Positions 22,160-30,828 are shown, counted from the first letter of the stretch. The stretch is 34,756 bases of DNA from Mycobacterium aquaticum (GCF_002086485.1 NZ_MVHF01000067.1:1-34756); one strand, 5' to 3'. The notes: a model not told the origin generated them from the letters alone. Translations and numbers: made by a program.

Positions 22160-23329
22160 CTACCTGGCCGCTCCGACGAACGGGATCGACGCCGGTGCGG
22201 CGAGATCCGCTGCAGCGCCGAACAATCCGCGCTTCCGCAGGATCGGTACCACGCCCTCGCCGAACCAGTACAGCTCCTCCAGATGCGGATAGCCGGAGAA
22301 GATGAACTCGTCGATACCGATGGCGGCGTACTCGGCGATGCGGTCTGCGACCTCGGTGTGGCTGCCCACCAGCGCGGTACCCGCCCCGCCGCGCACGAGG
22401 CCCACGCCTGCCCACAGGTTCGGCGCGATCTCCAGGCTGTGGGCATCGGTCCAGCTGCCGTTGGCGCGGTTGGCCTCGTGCAGGGCCAACATCCGCCGCT
22501 GGCCCTCGGACTGGCTGCGGGCAAGTCCGGCCTGCGCGTTGCGCACGGTTTCCTCGTCGAGTGCGGCGATCAGTCGACCTGCCTGGGCCCACGCCTCCTC
22601 GGAGGTGTCGCGGGAGATGGTGTGCAGCCGGATGCCGAACCGCAGCTTGCGGCCCTGCTCCTCACCGAGCGCGCGGATCCAGGCGATCTTCTCCCGCACC
22701 GCCTCGGGCGGTTCGCCCCAGGTCAGATACACGTCGGCGTGCCGCGCCGCGACCGGCCCCGCTGCAGCGGAACTCCCGCCGAAATACAGCGGGGGCACCG
22801 GGTTGGGCGGCAGCGCCAGCGATGCTCCCTCGACGTCGACGTACTCGCCCCGGTGAGTCACGGTCTCACCGGCCCACAGCCTGCGGACCACGTCGAGGAA
22901 CTCGTCGGCGCGTTGGTAGCGGGCGTCCTTTTCGAGGTGGTCGCCGAAGGCCCGCTGCTCGTGGGCTTCGCCGCCGACAACGACGTTGAGCAGGATGCGG
23001 CCCGGCGCGTGGCGCGCGAAAGTGGCGGCCATCTGTGCCGAGAGGGTCGGGCTCACGAGCCCTGGGCGGAACGCCACCAGGAAGGCCAGCGACGTCGTCT
23101 CGCGCGCCAGCAGCGCGGCGGTGATGAACGCGTCCTCGCACCAGGCGCCGGTCGGGATCAGCGCCCCCGTGAACCCGAAGGTCTCTGCGGACCGCACGAT
23201 CGACGCCAGATAGTCGATGCTGGCGTCGCGGTCACTGTGGGCGGCGCCGGCGGGTATGCCGTGACCGCCACCGACGATGTGGCGGCTGTCGCCGTAGGTG
23301 GGCAGGAACCAGTGCAATGTGACGCTCAC
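22160..23329 (-). CDS. ssuD: FMNH2-dependent alkanesulfonate monooxygenase (SsuD-type)
   Basis: This 389-aa luciferase-like (LLM) protein aligns along its length with E. coli SsuD: VTLHWFLPTYGDSR at the start, IPTGAWCEDAF with the conserved Cys, PPLYFGGSS near residue 190, YLTWGEPPEAV near 211, KLRFGIRLH near 239 and NLWAGVGLVRGGAGTALVG near 310. SsuD desulfonates alkanesulfonates using reduced FMN and oxygen. GTG 23329 fits the SsuD N-terminus; TTG 23362 would add 11 unlike residues. No ssuABC transporter or FMN reductase is adjacent, so partners must lie elsewhere. It is convergent with the SDR operon and downstream of mntR on the same strand. Confidence 0.88.
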   Translation of the reverse strand: MSVTLHWFLPTYGDSRHIVGGGHGIPAGAAHSDRDASIDYLASIVRSAETFGFTGALIPTGAWCEDAFITAALLARETTSLAFLVAFRPGLVSPTLSAQMAATFARHAPGRILLNVVVGGEAHEQRAFGDHLEKDARYQRADEFLDVVRRLWAGETVTHRGEYVDVEGASLALPPNPVPPLYFGGSSAAAGPVAARHADVYLTWGEPPEAVREKIAWIRALGEEQGRKLRFGIRLHTISRDTSEEAWAQAGRLIAALDEETVRNAQAGLARSQSEGQRRMLALHEANRANGSWTDAHSLEIAPNLWAGVGLVRGGAGTALVGSHTEVADRIAEYAAIGIDEFIFSGYPHLEELYWFGEGVVPILRKRGLFGAAADLAAPASIPFVGAAR

Positions 23330-23411
23330 AAGGAGTCGATCTTCGTCCGGATGCAACCGCAAAGCACGACTAAAAATCGCGCTGATCCCGACGAGCGCCC
23401 GCGCCGGCTGA

Positions 23412-24119
23412 TCAGGCGACGACCCAGATCGCTTCTGCCGCAGGGCTACCCAGGTCGACGGTGACTTCGGCGGCTGAGCTGGACACGGCGCCCGGCTGCT
23501 CGACCGCCACGGAGATCATTCCCGCGAAATCGCGGCGGGCCAACACCCGCAACCGGGAGTCGAGGCTGATGCCCACGCTGGCGAAGTACCGCAGCATCTC
23601 CGGATCGGCATCGGAGATCCGCGCGACCGTGCCTGCGTCGCCGTCCTGGCAGACCGAGAGCTGACGGGCCGGCGGGGTGGGCACCTGGCCGTCGGCGGCC
23701 GGGATCGGATCGCCGTGCGGGTCGCGGGTCGGGTAACCCAGTTTGGCGTCGATGCGGTCGAGCATCCGGTCGCTCACCGCGTGCTCGAGGATCTCGGCTT
23801 CGTCGTGCACCTCGTCCCAGCCGTAGCCGAGCTCTTGGACGAGGAAGGTCTCCATCAGCCGGTGCCGGCGCACCATCGCCAGGGCCGCGCAGCGCCCAGC
23901 CTCGGTCAGCGTCACCGCGCCGTACTTCTCATGGTCGACCAGGCCCTGGTCGGCGAGCTTGCGGATCGATTCCGACGCCGTCGAGGCCGATACGTTCATG
24001 CGCTCGGCCAGCAGTTTTGTGCTGATCCGCTCGCGGGACCATTCCTGGGCGGTCCAGATGACTTTCAGATAGTCCTGGGCAACCGTCGAGAGGTCGCGAT
24101 GGTTACCGTCTGGACTCAC
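23412..24119 (-). CDS. mntR: DtxR-family manganese-responsive regulator MntR (SirR)
   Basis: The 235-aa protein has a DtxR winged helix-turn-helix (LSTVAQDYLKVIWTAQEW, then LAERMNVSASTASESIRKLADQGLV) in residues 10-62, a metal-binding dimerisation domain with HRLMETFLVQELGYGWDEVHDEAEILEHAVSD in 85-117, and a C-terminal SH3-like FeoA domain of about 155-235. In mycobacteria the gene next to ribF (Rv2788) represses Mn2+ importers. Start GTG 24119 lacks a Shine-Dalgarno but is preceded by TAAACT, suggesting a leaderless mRNA. It is divergent from ribF with 81 bp between the starts. Confidence 0.92.
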   Translation of the reverse strand: MSPDGNHRDLSTVAQDYLKVIWTAQEWSRERISTKLLAERMNVSASTASESIRKLADQGLVDHEKYGAVTLTEAGRCAALAMVRRHRLMETFLVQELGYGWDEVHDEAEILEHAVSDRMLDRIDAKLGYPTRDPHGDPIPAADGQVPTPPARQLSVCQDGDAGTVARISDADPEMLRYFASVGISLDSRLRVLARRDFAGMISVAVEQPGAVSSSAAEVTVDLGSPAAEAIWVVA

Positions 24120-24127
24120 ACTGAGGA

Positions 24128-24133
24128 AGTTTA
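24128..24133 (-). promoter_or_regulatory. -10 element of mntR
   Basis: On the minus strand TAAACT ends 8 nt before the GTG at 24119. A leaderless transcript is likely. I see no clear MntR palindrome over it. Confidence 0.5.
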
Positions 24134-24187
24134 GGCAATCGTCACCTGATCTGGGGATCTAGAGCAGACCGTGGCGCGGGTGGGCCG

Positions 24188-24193
24188 TAGGCT
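24188..24193 (+). promoter_or_regulatory. -10 element of ribF
   Basis: TAGGCT ends 7 nt before GTG 24201, which is the start predicted by homology. The same hexamer and spacing occur at blaS. This suggests a leaderless ribF mRNA with no room for an FMN riboswitch. Confidence 0.6.
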
Positions 24194-24200
24194 GACAGCT

Positions 24201-25187
24201 GTGCAGCGCTGGCGTGGGCAGGACGAGATCCCCACGGACTGGGGCAGGTGTGTGGTCACGATCGGGGTGTTCGACGGTGTGCACCGTGGACACGCCGAGC
24301 TGATCAGCCATGCGGTGAAAGCGGGTCGATCCCGCGGGATACCGGTGGTGATGATGACCTTCGACCCCCATCCGATGGAAGTGGTGTTCCCGGGCAGTCA
24401 CCCGGCTCAGCTCACCACGCTGACCCGGCGCGCGGAACTGGTCGAAGAGCTCGGCGTCGACGTCTTTCTCGTCATGCCGTTCACGTCGGACTTCATGAAG
24501 CTCACCCCTGAGCGCTACATCCACGAGCTTCTGGTCGAGGACCTGCACGTGGTCGAGGTGGTCGTGGGGGAGAACTTCACCTTCGGCAAGAAGGCCGCAG
24601 GCAACGTCGACATGCTGCGCGCCGCCGGTGAGCGGTTCGGCTTCGCGGTCGAGTCGATGTCGCTGGTCACCGAGAGCCTCGACCCCCAACACCGCGACGA
24701 GCGCGTCACCTTCTCGTCGACGTACATCCGGTCGTGTGTCGACGCCGGTGACGTCGTCGCGGCTGCCGAGGCGCTGGGCCGTCCGCATCGTGTCGAAGGT
24801 GTGGTGGTGCGCGGCGACGGCCGGGGCCGCGTGCTGGGCTTTCCCACCGCCAACGTGGCCCCGCCGATGTACTCGGCGATCCCCGCCGACGGCGTGTACG
24901 CGGCCTGGTTCACCGTGCTCGGCCACGGCCCGGTGCTGGGCACGGTGGTTCCGGGAGAGCGGTACCAGGCTGCCGTGTCGGTCGGCACCAACCCGACGTT
25001 TTCCGGGCGCACGCGCACGGTGGAGGCGTTCGTCCTCGACAACAACGCCGACCTCTACGGCCAGCACGTCGCGGTCGACTTCGTGGCCCGGATCCGCGGT
25101 CAGGAGAAGTTCGATGCGGTCGACGACCTGGTGGTGGCGATGACGGCCGACACCGACCGCGCTCGGGCGATTCTCGCCGCGCAGTGA
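24201..25187 (+). CDS. ribF: bifunctional riboflavin kinase / FAD synthetase
   Basis: RibF converts riboflavin to FMN and then FAD. The 328-aa protein starts VQRWRGQDEIP. The N-terminal nucleotidyltransferase carries GVFDGVHRGH near residues 21-30, TFDPHPMEV near 53-61, GENFTFGKKA near 123-132 and SSTYIR near 172. The C-terminal kinase has RVEGVVVRGDGRGRVLGFPTANV near 197-219, with the PTAN motif, and SVGTNPTF near 260. GTG 24201 is chosen over GTG 24171 because it matches the M. tuberculosis N-terminus and a leaderless promoter; the extra ten residues are encoded across the -10. rpsO follows after 96 nt. Confidence 0.96.
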   Translation: MQRWRGQDEIPTDWGRCVVTIGVFDGVHRGHAELISHAVKAGRSRGIPVVMMTFDPHPMEVVFPGSHPAQLTTLTRRAELVEELGVDVFLVMPFTSDFMKLTPERYIHELLVEDLHVVEVVVGENFTFGKKAAGNVDMLRAAGERFGFAVESMSLVTESLDPQHRDERVTFSSTYIRSCVDAGDVVAAAEALGRPHRVEGVVVRGDGRGRVLGFPTANVAPPMYSAIPADGVYAAWFTVLGHGPVLGTVVPGERYQAAVSVGTNPTFSGRTRTVEAFVLDNNADLYGQHVAVDFVARIRGQEKFDAVDDLVVAMTADTDRARAILAAQ

Positions 25188-25195
25188 TTCACTGC

Positions 25196-25201
25196 TAGAC
25201 T
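25196..25201 (+). promoter_or_regulatory. -10 element of rpsO
   Basis: TAGACT follows the ribF stop and would start transcription near 25208, leaving a leader of about 75 nt before rpsO. This leader is long enough to hold the kind of structure S15 uses to regulate its own translation, but I could not prove a specific fold. Confidence 0.5.
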
Positions 25202-25283
25202 GTCCCGCGATCCGGCACATGCTGCAGGCCGCGGTGGCTGTGTCGAGAATTTGTTCGCGGACCGATTTGATGGAGTTTATTTC

Positions 25284-25553
25284 GTGGCGCTTACCGCCGA
25301 GCAGAAAAAAGAGATCCTGGGCTCCTACGGCCTGCACGAGACCGACACCGGTTCGCCGGAGGCACAGGTCGCACTGCTGACCAAGCGGATCTCGGACCTG
25401 ACCGAGCACCTCAAGGCACACAAGCACGATCACCACTCGCGGCGCGGACTGCTGCTGCTCGTGGGTCGGCGTCGCCGGCTGCTCAAGTACGTGGCGCAGG
25501 TCGACGTCGAGCGTTACCGTTCGCTGATCGAGCGCCTCGGGCTGCGTCGCTGA
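25284..25553 (+). CDS. rpsO: 30S ribosomal protein S15
   Basis: This 89-aa protein has the S15 signature throughout: ALTAEQKKEILGSYGLHETDTGSPEAQVALLT at residues 2-33, HKHDHHSRRGLLLLVGRRRRLLKYV near 46-70 and RYRSLIERLGLRR at the end. It binds the 16S central domain early in assembly. GTG 25284 gives exactly the family length (89) and TGGAG lies 8 nt upstream; GTG/ATG-like codons further upstream are not conserved. Placement between ribF and pnp (with lppU) is as in other mycobacteria. Confidence 0.98.
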   Translation: MALTAEQKKEILGSYGLHETDTGSPEAQVALLTKRISDLTEHLKAHKHDHHSRRGLLLLVGRRRRLLKYVAQVDVERYRSLIERLGLRR

Positions 25554-25563
25554 CGCGGCTTAT

Positions 25564-26064
25564 ATGCCATCAGTACCGGCGGCCGTCTTCTTCGGGACGG
25601 CCGCCGTTCTGGCTGTAGCTGTCCTGCCCGGCTGTTCGCGGGCGTCAGCGGCCGACATGCAGGCGGGGGACTGCCTCAAGATCGGGGGCACCGCCCGCTA
25701 TCCGGACGCCAGTGAAGCCGTGTGCGGCAGCCCGGAGTCCAACTACAAGGTGGTTTCCACGGTGACCGGCAGCGGCAGCTGCCCGAGTGACGTGGACTCG
25801 TCCTACACCTTGAACAGTGCGTTCAGCGACGAATCCCAGACGGTCTGCATGGACATCGACTGGGTTGTCGGGGGCTGCATGAGCATCGACCCCGAACACA
25901 GAACAGATCCGGTACGGGTGGATTGCGCGGATCCTGCTGCGCCACACCGGCAACGGGTCAGCCAGATCCTCCGGGATGTTTCCGAGGTGGATCAGTGCGG
26001 GAGCGGCATCGGGTATCCGTACCCGGAGCGCCAGTTCACCGTGTGTGTGGAGGACGTGGCGTAA
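25564..26064 (+). CDS. lppU: lipoprotein LppU
   Basis: The 166-aa product has a lipobox LPGC at residues 21-24, so Cys24 should be lipidated and anchored on the outside of the membrane. The mature part has GDCLKIGG, CGSPESNYKVV, CPSDVDSSY, TVCMDIDWVVGGCMS and PHRQR, closely matching M. tuberculosis LppU (Rv2784c), including its many cysteines. The function is unknown. The n-region (MPSVPAAV) has no positive charge, unusual for a signal peptide. ATG 25564 is the only start before the lipobox, yet it has no ribosome site and begins 10 nt after rpsO. An 11-bp hairpin lies inside the signal-peptide codons. Confidence 0.88.
   Translation: MPSVPAAVFFGTAAVLAVAVLPGCSRASAADMQAGDCLKIGGTARYPDASEAVCGSPESNYKVVSTVTGSGSCPSDVDSSYTLNSAFSDESQTVCMDIDWVVGGCMSIDPEHRTDPVRVDCADPAAPHRQRVSQILRDVSEVDQCGSGIGYPYPERQFTVCVEDVA
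25577..25606 (+). terminator. strong hairpin downstream of rpsO, inside the lppU signal sequence
   Basis: CGGCGGCCGTC (25577-25587) and GACGGCCGCCG (25596-25606) pair perfectly over 11 bp around an 8-nt loop. It starts 23 nt after the rpsO stop and 13 nt into lppU. No U-run follows, as is common for mycobacterial candidates. It may end or attenuate rpsO transcription, or block lppU initiation. Confidence 0.65.
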
Positions 26065-26101
26065 GCAGCGCCGCGATGGCAATCTGGCTGTTGCTGCCGT
26101 G

Positions 26102-26354
26102 TACCATGGGTGCGTTCGACAGCTATTCGAACATGGGTGCGGCACCCGCATATCGGCGGGCGCCGTTCCTGCGAGTCACAGAGGACCCGCTCGATCGGGC
26201 GGTCTTCGGTAGTGGCCGCCGGGAGTCCCCCCTTGAGGTGGGGTGTGTCCGGCCGCTTCGATCGACGGCCGTAGCCGTATCCGGGTCTGTGGTGTTCGCC
26301 GGCGTGACGACGCGAAACAAACGACTGAGTGAATCAGAGAGGCCACCGGACTAA
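26102..26354 (+). promoter_or_regulatory. pnp promoter and structured 5' leader
   Basis: This 290-bp gap after lppU has no gene. TACCAT at 26102-26107 is a likely -10, starting transcripts near 26114. Predicted stems in the leader are GTTCGA/TCGAAC (26114-26132), GGGTG/CACCC (26135-26147), GGCGG/CCGCC (26198-26220), a 6-bp C/G stem with one bulge (26227-26243), and CGGCCG/CGGCCG (26250-26271). The last 80 nt before the ATG look less structured. A long folded leader fits known PNPase autoregulation in other bacteria. Confidence 0.55.
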
Positions 26355-28610
26355 ATGTCTGCAGTTGAACTTGAAGACGGTGTGTTCGAATCCACCGCCG
26401 TCATCGACAACGGGTCCTTCGGCACCCGCACCATCCGCTTCGAGACCGGACGGCTGGCCCAGCAGGCCGCCGGCTCGGCCGTCGCCTACCTCGATGACGA
26501 GACCATGTTGCTGAGCGCCACCACCGCCAGCAAGAACCCCAAGGACCACTTCGACTTCTTCCCGCTGACGGTCGACGTCGAAGAGCGCATGTACGCCGCG
26601 GGCCGGATCCCCGGTTCGTTCTTCCGCCGGGAGGGCCGTCCGTCCACCGACGCGATCCTGACCTGCCGCCTGATCGACCGTCCGCTGCGCCCGTCGTTCG
26701 TCGACGGCCTGCGCAACGAGATCCAGGTCGTGGTCACCGTGCTGAGCCTGGATCCGAAGGATCTGTACGACGTACTGGCCATCAACGCCGCGTCGGCGTC
26801 CACGCAGCTGGCCGGCCTGCCGTTCTCCGGCCCGGTCGGTGGCACCCGCGTCGCCCTGATCGACGGCCAGTGGGTCGCGTTCCCGACCGTCGAGCAGCTC
26901 GAGAAGGCTGTGTTCGACATGGTCGTCGCCGGGCGCGTACTCGAAGACGGTGACGTCGCGATCATGATGGTCGAAGCCGAGGCCACCGAGAAGGTCATCG
27001 AGCTGGTGGCCGGCGGCGCGCAGGCGCCCACCGAGGCCGTCGTCGCCGAGGGCCTTGAGGCCGCCAAGCCGTTCATCAAGGTGCTGTGCGCCGCCCAGCA
27101 GGAGCTGGCCGAGGCCGCAGGCAAGGAGACCGGCGATTACCCGGTCTTCCCCGACTACGCCGAGGACGTCTACTACTCGGTCGCGTCGGTGGCCACCGAC
27201 GCGCTGTCGGAGGCACTGACCATCGCAGGCAAGAACGAGCGCAACGACCGCACCGACGAGATCAAGGTCGAGGTGCTGGAGCGCCTGGCCGAGACCTACG
27301 CGGGCCGGGAGAAAGAGATCGGCGCCGCGTTCCGGTCGCTGACCAAAAAGCTTGTGCGCCAGCGCATCCTGACCGACCACTTCCGTATCGACGGCCGTGG
27401 CATCACCGACATCCGGGCCCTGTCGGCCGAGGTGGCCGTGGTGCCCCGGGCGCACGGCAGCGCGCTGTTCGAGCGTGGCGAGACCCAGATCATGGGTGTC
27501 ACCACGCTGGACATGATCAAGATGGCCCAGCAGATCGACTCGCTCGGGCCGGAGACCACCAAGCGCTACATGCACCACTACAACTTCCCGCCGTACTCGA
27601 CCGGTGAGACCGGTCGCGTCGGTTCGCCCAAGCGCCGCGAGATCGGCCACGGCGCACTGGCCGAGCGGGCCCTGGTGCCCGTGCTGCCGAGCATCGAGGA
27701 GTTCCCCTACGCGATCCGTCAGGTCTCCGAGGCGTTGGGCTCCAACGGCTCCACCTCGATGGGCTCGGTCTGCGCCTCGACGCTGGCGCTGCTCAACGCC
27801 GGTGTGCCGCTGAAGGCTCCGGTGGCCGGTATCGCCATGGGCCTGGTGTCCGACGACGTCGAGACCGACGGCAAGACGGAACGGCGCTTCGTCGCGCTGA
27901 CCGACATCCTCGGAGCCGAGGACGCCTTCGGTGACATGGACTTCAAGGTCGCCGGAACCAAGGACTTCGTCACCGCGCTGCAGTTGGACACCAAGCTCGA
28001 CGGCATCCCGTCGAAGGTGCTGGCCGGTGCGCTGAGCCAGGCCAAGGACGCGCGGCTGACCATCCTCGAGGTGATGGCCGAGGCGATCGACCGTCCCGAC
28101 GAGATGAGCCCGTACGCGCCGCGGATCACCACCATCAAGGTGCCCGTGGACAAGATCGGCGAGGTCATCGGGCCCAAGGGCAAGATGATCAACTCGATCA
28201 CCGAGGAGACCGGTGCGCAGATCTCCATCGAGGACGACGGCACAGTCTTCGTCGGTGCTGCGGACGGCCCGTCCGCTCAGGCTGCGATCGACAAGATCAA
28301 CGCGATCGCCAACCCGCAGCTGCCGAAGATCGGCGAGCGGTTCCTCGGCACTGTGGTCAAGACCACCGATTTCGGTGCGTTCGTCTCGCTGCTGCCGGGT
28401 CGCGACGGTCTCGTGCACATCTCGAAGCTGGGCCGCGGCAAGCGGATCGCCAAGGTCGAGGATGTGGTGAAGGTCGGCGACAAGCTGCAGGTGGAGATCG
28501 CCGATATCGACAACCGCGGCAAGATCTCGCTGGTTCTGGTGGCTGAAGAGGAAACAGCAGCAGAAGCGACCCCGGCCGCCCCTGCCGATGCCGCGCCCGC
28601 CGAAGCCTGA
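26355..28610 (+). CDS. pnp: polynucleotide phosphorylase (PNPase / GpsI)
   Basis: PNPase is the phosphorolytic 3'-5' exoribonuclease that also makes RNA tails in actinobacteria. The 751-aa protein has two RNase PH domains (about residues 15-235 and 345-575) joined by an alpha-helical domain. The active core includes FFRREGRPSTDAIL near 92 and GDMDFKVAGTKDF near 527. A KH domain (IKVPVDKIGEVIGPKGK near 593) and an S1 domain (GTVVKTTDFGAFVSLLPGRDGLVH near 664) follow. The Ala/Pro tail is variable. Its end overlaps pepR by 23 nt. The ATG is fixed by the family N-terminus (SAVELEDGVFE). Confidence 0.98.
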   Translation: MSAVELEDGVFESTAVIDNGSFGTRTIRFETGRLAQQAAGSAVAYLDDETMLLSATTASKNPKDHFDFFPLTVDVEERMYAAGRIPGSFFRREGRPSTDAILTCRLIDRPLRPSFVDGLRNEIQVVVTVLSLDPKDLYDVLAINAASASTQLAGLPFSGPVGGTRVALIDGQWVAFPTVEQLEKAVFDMVVAGRVLEDGDVAIMMVEAEATEKVIELVAGGAQAPTEAVVAEGLEAAKPFIKVLCAAQQELAEAAGKETGDYPVFPDYAEDVYYSVASVATDALSEALTIAGKNERNDRTDEIKVEVLERLAETYAGREKEIGAAFRSLTKKLVRQRILTDHFRIDGRGITDIRALSAEVAVVPRAHGSALFERGETQIMGVTTLDMIKMAQQIDSLGPETTKRYMHHYNFPPYSTGETGRVGSPKRREIGHGALAERALVPVLPSIEEFPYAIRQVSEALGSNGSTSMGSVCASTLALLNAGVPLKAPVAGIAMGLVSDDVETDGKTERRFVALTDILGAEDAFGDMDFKVAGTKDFVTALQLDTKLDGIPSKVLAGALSQAKDARLTILEVMAEAIDRPDEMSPYAPRITTIKVPVDKIGEVIGPKGKMINSITEETGAQISIEDDGTVFVGAADGPSAQAAIDKINAIANPQLPKIGERFLGTVVKTTDFGAFVSLLPGRDGLVHISKLGRGKRIAKVEDVVKVGDKLQVEIADIDNRGKISLVLVAEEETAAEATPAAPADAAPAEA

Positions 28611-29910
28611 TCGCAAGGCGTCGACACTGGATACCTCGCAGGTCCGCCGGACCATATTGCCCGGCGGACTGCGGGTGGTCACGGAGTACATCCCGTCGGT
28701 GCGTTCCGCGTCCGTCGGGGTGTGGGTTGGTGTCGGTTCCCGCGACGAGGGTCGTAGCGTCGCGGGTGCCGCCCACTTCCTGGAGCACCTGCTGTTCAAG
28801 GCGACACCGTCACGCAGTGCGGTAGAGATCGCGCAGGCAGTCGACGCCGTCGGCGGCGAGCTGAACGCTTTCACTGCGCGCGAGCACACCTGCTACTACG
28901 CGCATGTGCTCGACACCGATCTGGAATTGGCGGTCGACCTCGTCGCGGACGTGGTGTTGCGCGGGCGGTGTGCTGCCGACGATGTCGAGGTCGAGCGCGA
29001 CGTGGTGCTCGAAGAGATCGCCATGCGCGACGACGATCCCGAGGACACTCTGGGCGATGTCTTCCTGACGGCGATGTTCGGCGACCATCCGGTGGGACGA
29101 CCGGTTATCGGCAGCGTCGAGTCCATCACGGAAATGACTCGGGCGCAGCTGCATTCGTTTCACATTCGGCGCTATACCCCGGACCGGATGGTGGTGGCGG
29201 TCGCAGGCAACGTCGATCACGACGTGGTGGTGGCGCTGGTCAAGGAGCATTTCGGCCCGAAGCTGGTGTCCGGTCGCGACGCCGTCCCGCCGCGTAAGGG
29301 TGTGGGTCGGGTCACCGGGCGTCCGGCCCTGGAGTTGATCGAACGCGACGGCGAGCAGACTCATCTGTCGATGGGAGTGCGGACCCCGGGGCGACACTGG
29401 GAGCACCGGTGGGCGCTCTCGGTACTCAACACCGCCCTCGGCGGCGGCCTGAGTTCCCGTCTGTTCCAACAGATTCGGGAGAGCAGGGGACTGGCGTACT
29501 CGGTGTACTCGACGGTGGACACCTTCTCCGACAGCGGTGCGTTCTCGGTATACGCCGGGTGTCAGCCCGAACGGTTCGACGAGGTGGTCCGGGTGACCAC
29601 CGACGTGTTGGAAGCTGTTGCCCGCGATGGCATCACAGCCGATGAATGCCGCATTGCCAAGGGATCGTTGCGGGGCGGCCTGGTGCTCGGGCTGGAGGAT
29701 TCGGCGTCACGCATGCACCGCATCGGCCGCAGCGAACTCAACTACGGCGAACACCGAAGTCTGGAGCACACATTGGCTCAGATCGAGGCCGTCACGCTTG
29801 ACGAGGTCAACGCCGTCGCCCGCCGGCTGTTGACCCGCGAGTACGGTGCAGCCGTGCTCGGTCCATCGGAAATGGCTCTGCCGCAAAGGCTTCAGGCCAT
29901 CGCCGGTTGA
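28588..29910 (+). CDS. pepR: M16-family zinc peptidase PepR
   Basis: This 440-aa M16 (pitrilysin/MPP-like) metallopeptidase has the inverted zinc motif HFLEH near residues 63-67, with the distal Glu in the following helix (about residue 143, VVLEEIAMRDDD). The second half is the inactive M16C domain (GGGLSSRLFQQIRESRGLAYSVYS near 287-310). It matches mycobacterial pepR (Rv2782c), which follows pnp. There is no signal peptide, so it is probably cytosolic. Start ATG 28588 lies within pnp; no better start is available before the LPGGLRVV motif. Substrates are not known. Confidence 0.94.
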   Translation: MPRPPKPDRKASTLDTSQVRRTILPGGLRVVTEYIPSVRSASVGVWVGVGSRDEGRSVAGAAHFLEHLLFKATPSRSAVEIAQAVDAVGGELNAFTAREHTCYYAHVLDTDLELAVDLVADVVLRGRCAADDVEVERDVVLEEIAMRDDDPEDTLGDVFLTAMFGDHPVGRPVIGSVESITEMTRAQLHSFHIRRYTPDRMVVAVAGNVDHDVVVALVKEHFGPKLVSGRDAVPPRKGVGRVTGRPALELIERDGEQTHLSMGVRTPGRHWEHRWALSVLNTALGGGLSSRLFQQIRESRGLAYSVYSTVDTFSDSGAFSVYAGCQPERFDEVVRVTTDVLEAVARDGITADECRIAKGSLRGGLVLGLEDSASRMHRIGRSELNYGEHRSLEHTLAQIEAVTLDEVNAVARRLLTREYGAAVLGPSEMALPQRLQAIAG

Positions 29911-29938
29911 CGCGTGCGAGCAGCGCAAGCCGATCGGT

Positions 29939-29944
29939 TAGGCT
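29939..29944 (+). promoter_or_regulatory. -10 element of blaS
   Basis: TAGGCT lies 7 nt before the ATG at 29952, and there is no Shine-Dalgarno, so the transcript is probably leaderless and expression constitutive; no BlaI-type palindrome is visible here. Confidence 0.6.
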
Positions 29945-29951
29945 GGCTTCG

Positions 29952-30827
29952 ATGACTGGACTCTCGCGGCGCAACGTGTTGATCGGATCGCTGGCGGTAG
30001 CAGCTGTGGCCGGCATCGGTGCACCGGTGGCCTCGGCGGCGCCGCTGGACGACCAGATTGCCGGCCTGGAGAAGCGCAACAATGCGCTGATCGGCGTCTT
30101 CGCCGCCAATCTGGATTCCGATCGCACAGTCGCCCATCGGGCCGACGAGACGTTCGCGGTGTGTTCGACGTTCAAGGGCTACGCAGCCGGTCGCGTGCTG
30201 CAGCAGGTGGACCGCGGACAGTTGGCGCTGGACACCCGGATATTCATCGATCCGAACGCCATCGTCGCCAACTCCCCGGTGACCGAGGAGCGCACGGGCG
30301 CGGACATGACGATCGGCGAACTGTGCCAGGCCGCGGTGCAGCACAGTGACAACACGGCCGGCAACCTGCTGCTGAAGATGATCGACGGGCCACCGGGGAT
30401 CACCGCGTTCGCCCGCAGCATCGGTGACAATCGCACCCGCCTGGACCGTTGGGAAACGGCCTTGAATTCGGCAATTCCGGGTGACCCGCGGGACACCTCG
30501 ACTCCCGCGGCTCTCGGCGCCGGATATCGCGCGATGTTGACCGCGGATGTGCTGAGCCCCCCACAGCGTCAGCAACTTGAGGACTGGATGCGGGGCAACG
30601 AGACGTCGAGCCTGCGGGCCGGGTTGCCCGCCGGCTGGACGAGTGCCGACAAGACCGGTAGCGGTGACTACGGCAGCACCAATGACGTCGGTATCGCCTA
30701 TGGCCCCGACGGCCAGCGGTTGCTGCTCGCGATGATGACACGATCGCGGGCTGACGACCCGAAGGCCGTCAACCTGCGACCGCTCATCGGCGAGCTGACG
30801 GCACTGCTGGTGCCGGCGTTGCTCTGA
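29952..30827 (+). CDS. blaS: class A beta-lactamase with Tat signal (BlaS type)
   Basis: This 291-aa enzyme hydrolyses penicillins and cephalosporins in the periplasm-like space. The signal peptide has a twin-arginine motif SRRNVLIGS (residues 5-13) and a cleavage site near ASA-AP. Active-site motifs are CSTFK with Ser72 and Lys75, SDN at 132-134, Glu168 in the omega loop (RWETALNSA), and KTG at 234-236. It has the mycobacterial-type S70-adjacent Cys71. Its location just before hsp20 and ald fits the M. smegmatis chromosomal blaS locus; M. tuberculosis carries blaC elsewhere. Convergent with hsp20, with one base between stops. Confidence 0.94.
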   Translation: MTGLSRRNVLIGSLAVAAVAGIGAPVASAAPLDDQIAGLEKRNNALIGVFAANLDSDRTVAHRADETFAVCSTFKGYAAGRVLQQVDRGQLALDTRIFIDPNAIVANSPVTEERTGADMTIGELCQAAVQHSDNTAGNLLLKMIDGPPGITAFARSIGDNRTRLDRWETALNSAIPGDPRDTSTPAALGAGYRAMLTADVLSPPQRQQLEDWMRGNETSSLRAGLPAGWTSADKTGSGDYGSTNDVGIAYGPDGQRLLLAMMTRSRADDPKAVNLRPLIGELTALLVPALL

Positions 30828-30828
30828 G

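Noticed and set aside
24134..24200. FMN riboswitch before ribF
   Set aside because: The predicted transcript is leaderless and the gap is too short for the aptamer.
26334..28889. 851-aa open frame on the minus strand
   Set aside because: It is the antisense shadow of pnp, caused by high GC at third positions; the product is His/Asp/Arg-rich with no known motif.
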